DNA from: Aquatica leii
Lineage: Eukaryota; Arthropoda; Insecta; Coleoptera; Lampyridae
Direction of reading: 5' to 3'
Length of the DNA: 64,000 nt
Assembly: GCA_035610365.1 (NCBI GenBank)
Contig: CM069437.1
Span: 52,538,093 to 52,602,092, forward strand
The position numbers and the translations under genes were made by a program. The notes under the pieces were generated by a model. The model saw only the letters and a list, made by a program, of their open reading frames with translations, had not been told where the DNA came from and did not search any database. Of this stretch, positions 56,150 through 64,000 are shown in pieces (position 1 is the stretch's first letter; the number at the start of each line of letters is the position of its first letter).

Positions 56150-57770
56150 GTTTTAATCCATGAAAAGCAGAACTCGAAAAATTGTGCATTCAGAAGTACG
56201 AAACATTATTTGTCATGTCATTGATTTCCTTGATAAAGTCAAGTAATTGAAAGCAATTCTGAACTTTTTGCTGCTACAATAGTAAAATTTTAGATTTTTT
56301 TAAAACTTAGATTTGATTACAAGAAATTCTGTAATACACGTAAACTTAATCCAATTGAATCTTCTTAAATTCTCGTAAAAAGAAAAGTTGCATTAAATAA
56401 TATCGCACAATAAGGTATTAATATTAATAGTTCCAAACGCATTTTCTGGTTTAACAAATGAAGATTAGGAGAAGCAGTGCAATCATGTGTTACACGTTTG
56501 TGAAGAAATATAGAAACTAGATGTTTTAGTTGATAAAGTTGTGAAAAGTTTGATGTTTACAATGAATAACGGTGATTCAGATAAAGATAAGAAACTGAAG
56601 TGAATGGGTGAGTAGGTTACAAAGATTAATGAATTTTGACCTCGCGGTCATATTGTACTTCATTTAATAAATAAGAAATAAATACAATGCGTTTTATTTT
56701 TTATTCGAAATAAGTATGTTTTTACTTTTCTACTTTGTAAAGTTTTTAATAGACTTGTTAAACATTTTCTAACCAAGTTTGTTTTTGATGATACATTTGC
56801 GTTGGCGGTGATTGAAAAAGTTAAATTTATTTGAAATGTTTTTGAAACGTCATTCTGTGGGAATATATCATGTACGACAAATAGAAAACTATAAATTAGT
56901 ACGGAAGAAATATGACAATGCATTTAATTTAGGTTTAGAACAATGTTGGTATAATTGTGAAAAACAACATTAGTACTAGCGGATAGATGTTTCATTCTTT
57001 TGGAACAATGTTAGGATACACCGATCTGTTTTCACAGTTATACCGACAGACAACCGTAGTGTTGTTGATTTTGAAGCGTTACTTGTCAATAGATAATTGA
57101 CTTTTATTGTCAATAAATCCAATATCAATTTTTCTATCTTCCGTACCAATCTTAAACGATTGGCCAGTACTTATATTACTACAGTGTAATAGCAAAACAA
57201 CTTCTTTACTAGTAGCAATTATGTAGTTTTTTAAACACTTGAACAGAGTTTTGTATTTGTAGAAGTTTTTTCAAAACAGTGCAAACGATTTAAAGAGACA
57301 TTAGATTTCTAACAACATCTAAATGAATGACTCTCGCAAAGTTTCCGTCTCATCTTAAGAACGACCTATTTACTTCTAAATTAGATGCCTAAAATTTTGC
57401 ATTATGAAAATCATTTGTTTTGAGTTGTTTTTAAAACAATTGAAGCTTTTATGAATGACTTGTTTGATAACGGTAAAATTTAAATGTACGTGTAGTCATG
57501 CGTGTAAACGATTGACAACGTAGATAAAAGAAAAATAGAATAGGAAATACAATACTAACAATTTATTTTTTCTTTTGAAGCATGCGGCTAGCTAGTGGTA
57601 TCTTGAGAAAAAACTAGATGAGCCTAGTTTCCCCCAGATTAATATGGATATTTTAGTAATTTCTAATACAGTTATAATTGTAGTATTTAATAGGTACAAA
57701 GCGATATCTTTAATCAACGTAAAAGTAGCACTTTTTTCATAACATAAAAGGTTGTGAGGTCATCATAAAA
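56150..57770 (+). mobile_element. Element X, copy 2: Tc1/mariner-type transposon relic
   Basis: At 56,155-56,240 the plus strand reads RTRKIVHSEVRNIICHVIDF, resembling the N-terminus of DDE_3-type transposases (KAL-SE-R-II-NV--F). At 56,340-56,610 the C-terminal part appears in pieces: NPIE-like NLIQLNLLKFS, then LTNEDWEKQCNHV-like and DVLVDKVVKSLMFTMNNGDS, an acidic tail typical of the family. The catalytic core between them is deleted. At 57,490-57,770 lies the terminal repeat that copy 1 has at its left end (42,880-43,225), here inverted as expected for the right end. So the two copies together show both sides of one element. Decayed, many stops. Confidence 0.55.
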
Positions 57771-57949
57771 AAATTATTATTAATACATTTCGAAATGTAG
57801 ATTTTTTAATCATTTATTGCAAATACACTAAATTTTTCTTCAATTGAATATTTTTTTCAAAGATTTAGCTAAATGAAGAAATTGAAACATTTCTGTTTGT
57901 AAGTAAGTTATCTCGATCTATATCAATAATATCATCAGTGAAAAAAAAA

Positions 57950-58800
57950 TTTATTTTAAATTTATTATTCTTTCCTTTAAATTTTGAATAAAAGTGTCGC
58001 AAATAACATAGTAAATATTTATTTTGAAAACATTGTTAGGAGTCAAAATAATATTTTCATTTTGAACTTCATCTGTTTCTTTTTTGTTTGCTTTAATTTC
58101 CTCTTGGTACTACTTGTGATCTGATTCGTTGACTCATTTGATTTTGATTTGATTATGACTCATTTAATTTTGACTCATTTTCTATTGTATCAAACTAATT
58201 ACCTACAACTTGCATAACATTTATCAAACTTTCTAATAAACATACTGCTGTTTGAATACCCAACTCCGGCTTCTCCAAAACTTTGCTTGTAGCATCTGCT
58301 CTTTCTAAGAGTTTATTCCAAACTAACATCAAAACGAATGCTTATAAATTTAATTATTTTTTTATAGGGTTTTTTCGTTTACTCTAGTAATATATTTTGC
58401 ATTTCATTACTAATATTCCTAAACATGAACTTACATTCTATAAAATTTAATTTTAATGCTAGTACTGCATCTGCCCGAGCGGACCAACGAGTATCAGATT
58501 ATTTGTAGTTTCATTTGTTGCTTTCATTAAGACATTCCAACAATAAGTAGAAAAAGAGACAAACTTATAAACTTGTTGTAAAAATAAAAAAAGTCTGCAA
58601 ACAAGTGTATAGACGAGCGTTACCTTTATTATGGTAATAAATCTTTTTAAGATATCACTCCAATACTGAGCTTTTTTTAAAATTTGGTTTGGTTATTTTA
58701 AAAATTTATGTGAGTTGGTTGAAAGTGGACCCCTCAGACTCGGTGGGCCTGAAGCGACCGCTTCAGCTGCTTCTTGCAGAAACCGGGGCTAAACAAAAGG
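57950..58800 (-). mobile_element. hAT (ZMYM1-like) transposase relic
   Basis: The minus strand near 58,490 reads TRWSARADAVLALKLNFIE-like sequence, then CKFMFRNISNEMQNILLE. It goes on to FDVSLE and WNKLLERADATSKVLEKPGL-like words, then TAVCLLESLINVMQVVG, and near 58,050 LTPNNVFKINIYYVICDTFI and QNLKERIINLK. This matches the second half of ZMYM1-like hAT transposases (TRWSARADA...LQ--LDL-TAV-LL-SL...F-V--Y--ICD-LI-EL--R). Several frame changes occur. A GC-richer block at 58,725-58,800, with GGCCTGAAGCGACC and GAAACCGGGGC, may be its 5' part. The catalytic hAT dimerisation end is not visible. Confidence 0.68.
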
Positions 58801-58966
58801 AAATTACTCTTAGTCTTTATGTGGTAATGTTACTACTTATTATATCTTTATTGTAACAATTAACTACAAATGTATACATCTAACGGTTTATTTACCGTTT
58901 TCGCAGCTTTCTGGTTATTGTATTTCTACAAATGCATACGACCTACAGTTTAATACTAGGCTTCGG

Positions 58967-59155
58967 TCTACGTATCAATATATCAATACGTATCGATACG
59001 TCGGGCGTATCGATACGTTGATACAAACCACAAGCTCGTATCGATAATCGATATTTCGATTCGTAATGATATTTTAATATGTATCGAAATGTCGAAACGT
59101 ATCGGTATTTCGATACGTATCGATGTTACGATACGTATCCATACTTCGATTTGTA
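58967..59155. repeat. Cluster of palindromic GTATCGATAC / CGATA words
   Basis: Within 190 bases GTATCGATACG occurs twice (58,990 and 59,007). Many variants surround it (ATCGATATTTCGAT, CGATACGTATCGAT, GTATCGAAAT, CGATACGTATC). Such cryptically simple palindromic arrays can be old satellite-like DNA. TATCGATA-like words are also binding sites of insect BED-finger proteins (DREF, BEAF in Drosophila), but function here is only a possibility. Confidence 0.75.
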
Positions 59156-59417
59156 CGAAAACTTTTGAACGGATAAAAATGCCGTCGTCGTTTAACTAAA
59201 AATTATTAGGTTTTGACTTTGTTTATCTGATAATGACATTAACAACTTTTTCTCTAAAATTACGTAAGTATTTTTAACTTCAATTTTAAAAAATCTACTA
59301 CACAGATACACAAAATTCCGTATCGCCCACCACTATTTACTACTAAATATGAACAGCAAAGTTTACCAGAATTGCAAAAAAAAGGTTTATTTAAATGTTA
59401 TAAATTTCTAGATGTTA

Positions 59418-59478
59418 CTGGGATTTGAACCTCAATCCGTTAAGCTATTGGATTTACTATACCAAAAGGCTCCTAAAG
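59418..59478 (-). other. tRNA-derived remnant (pseudo-tRNA or SINE head)
   Basis: The minus strand carries GGTTCAAATCC (B box, 59,431-59,421). About 45 bases upstream is TTTTGGTATAGTAAATCC, resembling the D-arm/A box of tRNAs of the GTGGTCTAGTGG type. AATAGCTTAACGGATTGA lies between. The stems do not pair well, so it is not a working tRNA. Confidence 0.4.
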
Positions 59479-61284
59479 TTTTTGTGATTCCATTTTTATC
59501 TAAATTGTTATTATCTGCTGGTAATAGACTTTTATCGTTCGATGCTCATTTTTGTAACTTAAACCCTCTGTAACTAATCGATCTCTTACATTTATGATGT
59601 ATACATTATTATTATTATCTCTTACGTTTATTATATATATTATATATTCTCAGTTGTACTCGTACCAGTTAAAAAATCGTTCAGATAAAAACAATTAGAT
59701 TTTGCAACTGCCGCAAAAACGGCGCGCATTTTTGTACACTGATTATAAATTTTTAAATTAATAAATTGTTGTAGATTGTAAAAAAATTGTATTTGTAACT
59801 AATTCTATGTGATTTATGGCTAATTATTCTAAATTTGTGTATTGTTTGCGAAATGAGAATTTTTGCTTAATCGTCATTCTGAACTATAGAATCGCGATTG
59901 GAATTACCAAATGTATTTTTATTGTGTAGCTGGTAAGCGTGCTGCATACCTGCTATTGTTTAACTTTTTATGACTGTTCTAATAGAAATTTTCTAAAGAC
60001 AAATCTTCTTAAACATGTTCTCAACTTTTCAGAATTTCTAATGATATATTTAGTATTTAAATAAATTATGGGGTTTTTAGTCTAATTGTAACGTTCTTCA
60101 ATAGAAACATTTGCGATTTTTTTACAATAATACATTAAATCTTCACTCATAGATACAATATAGTTTCTATAGTGATAAAATATTATATTAACTGAAATAA
60201 CCAATTTTTTTCTAGAAACGCCCCAAGTAAACCGAACTAAGCGAGCAAACAGTAGATACGAAACATGAATTTATTTGTATGTTGAGATACAAAAACTAAA
60301 GCGGGAACATATGGCTGTCTTAAAATAGAGCCATTTTACATACATAAGATTTGGTACAATAATCGACTGTTAAGAAATTTACTTTGGCATGAACTCAAAG
60401 CGATGTTACAGTATTATTGATTATAACATTTGATTGATTGCGTTTTTTATATAATTTACTATCTAGGTTTATTTTAGACTATGTACATTGAGTAACTAAG
60501 TGCTGTATGCTTTTATTGCTTCAAATGTGTCAAGCGTGGTTAAATGTAAGAAAAGAACCTATGTAATTATCTTTTGGTTTGTTAATACCGTACAACAAAT
60601 TTTCATATATTAAATTTGTAATAACATCTGCCTGGGTAATAATTTCTAAGATTTATCAAAAAAATTTAAACTTTGTTACCAATTAATTCTTGTTAAATTA
60701 ATAATAAACCTTTACATTTGATAGCCTCCAAGAATCGTGGATTATTAAGATTATATTACAACGTTTTCATTTATTTTTAACTGGTAACTGACAAGCACAT
60801 AACTCTATTAACTTAAATATTTAATTTTTGAATATTTTGTAAAGCTTTTAATAAAAAAATATCTTAGATAAGTTATTTATTTTCATTGATTGATTTTTTT
60901 TAGAGTAACATGTGATCTCGAGTCAAAGACGAGAACAATGCGAACAAAAAGTATGACAATAGTAATATTTTGCTTTGTTTTAATAAACTAAAAAGAATCT
61001 ACATTTTAAATACCATTTAATGGAATCAATATATAAAATTTATGTAAGAGCGGAGACTCGACAGTGTTGAAACTAACATTACCACCGTTTTGCCTACCTT
61101 TTTCACATAAAGTTTCATCTACTTCTTTAACGGTTTTTGGTTAAATTTTTGGTTGCTCGTTGTAATTTCATCGATTCGTTTTAGAGATGGCAAAATCGGG
61201 TCTTTTTACTGAATCGGCTAATACAAAATTCATTCACAAAAATTATTCGGTCATAAAGATTCGTTCATATGAAGACGACAAGTC
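59479..61284. other. AT-rich stretch with nothing recognised
   Basis: A short AT dinucleotide run lies near 59,630-59,650. No coding motif or repeat relation was seen. Confidence 0.5.
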
Positions 61285-61405
61285 AAAGAAAATTCTTCCA
61301 GTTCTATTTCTTGTTTTGGCTCTTAAGAAGAGTCAAGGACTAAAGCTAAAAGTCTGAGTGTTCAACTACGACACGATCTAAGCCGAAAGTCGCTTATAAT
61401 CATAA
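61285..61405 (+). repeat. Dispersed repeat D, copy 3 (without hammerhead)
   Basis: TTGTTTTGGCTCTTAAGAAG, GTCTGAGTGTTCAACTACGA and AAGCCGAAAGTCGCTTATAA follow the order of 46,187-46,275. The 5' hammerhead part is missing (5'-truncated). Confidence 0.65.
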
Positions 61406-61459
61406 CCAAAGCAACTGCGAATGCTTAAGATTCTATAATATCAATTTTATTTTAAATTG

Positions 61460-61900
61460 TTAAATGTGCACTTTTATTACTTGATATGTGGATTCCAGCA
61501 GTTACTAGTGCGTTATTACTTGCTTTGGCCATTGCAGGATTGCCAGTATTAACTGACAATGATGACATACCAGCAATGCACTTTAAAACTTTCAATTTGT
61601 TCACGATAGATTCCTTAATTTAACTAGCAGTAACTGTTGAAGATCTCCAATCTACTTTTTACACTCATGTACACTCATATACACTCTCCATTTGCCATAT
61701 TCGTTGCAGATATCCGCTTGAAAGCATGGCCGGTGTTTATCGCAGAGTTTGGAAGTTTCAAAACGTGCTACAAGAGAAGGGCATCTACCAAAGGTGATAC
61801 TCCCAAGAACTTTTTTGATGCACTTCTCATTAACGTACTTCAAAAAAACTTTATCTGTAGCTACATTTTTGGAATGTACAAAAGGGCGTTTGTAAAACAA
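61460..61900 (-). pseudogene. Coding-like relic of unknown family
   Basis: The minus frame 61,900-61,652 reads VFLKYVNEKCIKKVLGSITF, GRCPSLVARFETSKLCDKHR and YGKWRVYMSVHECKK. The next part, past a stop, reads LKVLKCIAGMSSLSVNTGNP and AMAKASNNALVTAGIHISS. Amino-acid use is balanced, with several Cys and Trp, and the local base composition is less AT-rich than the neighbours; both suggest a true former protein of at least 140 residues. I do not recognise it. It adjoins repeat D copy 3, which is on the other strand, so it may be part of another mobile element. A short frame on the plus strand over the same bases (61,637-61,969) is the mirror image and looks less protein-like. Confidence 0.35.
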
Positions 61901-61974
61901 CTTAACATACTCTATATCAGAATCGTCAATTTAAGTAGAAACCCTTTTTTGAATTTCAGACATGCGTAAATCAG

Positions 61975-64000
61975 ACATTTCGTATCACGAATCAAACACA
62001 CTACAAATTGCGACAACGTGAAATATGAAGTAACTGTCACTAATATCTGTTCTTTAACTGTTATACAATATAAAATATAAAAAAATAATTACAATTGTAA
62101 TCAATGTTACCATTTCTATCATGTAGGCAAGCATCAATGATTCGTTCACACTTTCCAAAGTTATTATTTTGCCTCCACATAAGCCGATTTTCATATTCTT
62201 CTCCGAAATCAAGTCCGCCTTTTCAGTCAATTTTTGAAGTTTTCATGAAATGCTTTATTCAAACTGATCCATTTTTTACAGAACAATTTTCAAAAACACC
62301 GTATCTACATAGAAACGTAAACAACAAATGCTAACTAATCTCTATATCAACGACATGACGTCATTCCATTGGCTACCTTCCGAAATGATACAAATTCAAA
62401 ATTAAAATGCTAATTTGAAATATGGATTTAACTTCTATTTCTTAAATTATGAAAGCACTAGCACCATTAAAAGCACTCTGCTTCGCGTCTTGTTGGAATT
62501 GTCAGCACTAGAAATTTTTTACAAATGTACCAAATCTTACGCCTTAAACTTTAAAACAGACAGGTGACAGTTGAACGCTTATCCATTAAAGAAATGCTTG
62601 TACTACCTACGCACGTTTTTAAATCGCATATTTACAGCTTTTTTACTTACTATTTAGATTATTTAGAACGTGTCGGTAGTTCTGCAATCATTTGTGCTGT
62701 CTGGTGAATTGGATTTTCTAGATCTTTTTGAAGTACCTTTTTGCGGCGTGTGACCATGTTGGCATAGCGTAGATTATAAGAAAATAGCAAAGTTGTAAGA
62801 CGCTTTATCTTTTTGTTAGTGCAGTTTGGTTATGATTACTGCTGTTTTTGCTGCTACGTTGTAAGTCCGTTTTTTTGTTCTTTTCCTAGACGACGGCATT
62901 TTGCAGTTCAACTTCAACTTCATTATATAGTGAGATGTTCTTCGGCGACTAAAAAGAACTTTTTTATTTTTAAGTCGGGTTGACGGTATCCCTTCCATCG
63001 ACAACCGGAAAAATAACCTATAACAACTTTCAACCAATTAATAATTTTAGAAATGTCAAATTTACCATCACTATGGTTTAATCGGCATATAGTTCGCCTC
63101 TGCTTGTGAGTGATAATAAAAGCTTGCTTTGGGATAACAACTACGTGCTAATAAGTGTGAAACATATCGTGTTACTGTTCACCTATTAGTTTGCGAGTGA
63201 TAAACTTGATTTTATGTTTCTTTGTTTTTATTACTTTTTTAAATAGAATAAAACCTAATATTGATGTTTTTTCTTTAGAAATACGAATGTTTTTAGATTT
63301 GTGAACTGCTATTTCCATATCACTAACGAAATAATCTTTTTAATAATTTTGGAAAAAAATTGGGATTAAAATTAAAGTAGTTATTTTTTTTAAATTATGA
63401 TAATCTTTATGTTTAATATGCTGACGAAGTTAATACGTAAATTGATAATACATTAATTTTAAGTTTAATTTAACTACAAACATTGATCATGCAACGAGAC
63501 GTATAAGCACAGATTACCACGTCAAAATATTTGAAATGTTGATCAATTCCCACTGTTTTCTTCTTATTCTGTTGACGGCTTAGGTTATAGGAGAAGCAAA
63601 CTTAACTTATTACTACTTAAACCATCACACATTAAAGTTGTGGTTGGTCAAGGTTTTAGATGTCAACAAATCTCAAATATTACAGATTTATAAAAATATT
63701 GTTTCTTATTTACTTTTCTGTTACGATAATTTTATTACTTGCATGTATCTAGTTGTATTAAATACATTAGTACAAAACAAAAATTGTTAATTTGTTTTGA
63801 CGAAGTTTTTCTTTTAAAAAAATTTTATTCACAATAAAAAAATAATGGTAATTCAAGTGCTGCATGGAAACTTCACTGTTACGTAAAACCAAGATACTGC
63901 AGTAATCTACAAAAATTAGCAAAATGGTTAGTAAATATGCTGACCAACAGATGGATCGATGCTAATTTTCAAGCGGCGTGCACATTTTTTTGACACGAAA
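61975..64000. other. Mostly AT-rich, no gene recognised
   Basis: A minus frame at 63,037-62,816 (Lys/Arg/Ser-rich, MVESCYRLFFRLSMEGIPST...) lies in a slightly GC-richer patch (62,690-63,040) and might be an element relic, but no family was recognised. The rest shows nothing. Confidence 0.4.

Noticed and set aside
1-64000. CRISPR arrays, bacterial operons, ribosome binding sites, rRNA
   Set aside because: No regularly spaced identical repeats, no operon-like gene packing; the element content is eukaryotic.

Overview
The window is AT-rich eukaryotic DNA. It most likely comes from an arthropod, probably an insect: it mixes R1-type and Jockey-type LINEs, mariner/Tc1-like and hAT (ZMYM1-like) DNA transposons, Ty3/Gypsy LTR elements and many Penelope-like elements (PLEs). 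I found no host protein-coding gene, rRNA, intact tRNA or CRISPR array. Nearly every recognisable reading frame is the decayed remnant of a transposable element, broken by stops, frameshifts, internal deletions or later insertions. Between the remnants lie long AT-rich stretches in which I see nothing.

Layout. 1-1.7 kb: long terminal repeat of a minus-strand LTR element whose body lies off the left edge. 1.9-7.5 kb: a piggyBac-like scrap and three minus-strand PLE fragments. 7.8-10.2 kb: R1-type LINE (+). 11.0-11.8 kb: two copies of dispersed repeat B and a tRNA-like B box. 13.6-16.0 kb: Jockey LINE (+). 16.8-17.6 kb: Tc1/mariner-type transposase relic. 17.8-22.5 kb: repeat D, PLE-4 and repeat A copy 1. 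24.5-29.6 kb: a Tc1-like element with long inverted ends, filled by PLE-5 and a LINE. 32.7-33.8 kb: repeat A copy 2. 33.8-37.1 kb: A-rich, poorly resolved. 39.7-41.3 kb: LINE RT fragment, then a mariner split by repeat B. 41.9-45.9 kb: Gypsy fossil (-) with a DNA transposon inside it. 46.1-49.8 kb: repeat D, another transposase relic, a second Jockey piece. 51.9 and 58 kb: two hAT relics. 54.5-55.4 kb: a foldback repeat. 56.1-57.8 kb: a second copy of the transposon that split the Gypsy element.

The most interesting thread is RNA-level. At least eight short motifs carry a hammerhead-ribozyme core (CTGANGA, a hairpin, then GAAAC-GTY or a slightly decayed form). They sit in PLE 3' ends, in repeat D, and in both arms of the 54.5 kb foldback. 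All eight share one extra nucleotide between CTGANGA and stem II and have almost no stem III. That fits the small hammerhead variants known to accompany Penelope-like elements. A ninth motif, at 29,795-29,850, is a classical type I hammerhead with all three stems. A pair of foldback copies shows a compensatory A-U/G-C change in stem I.

Relative ages can be read from nesting: repeat B is younger than the mariner it split; the Tc1-like element X is younger than the Gypsy fossil; PLE-5 and a LINE are younger than the long-TIR Tc1 element. Domain calls were made by eye from conserved motifs, without database searches, so family names are firm only where the motif strings are long.
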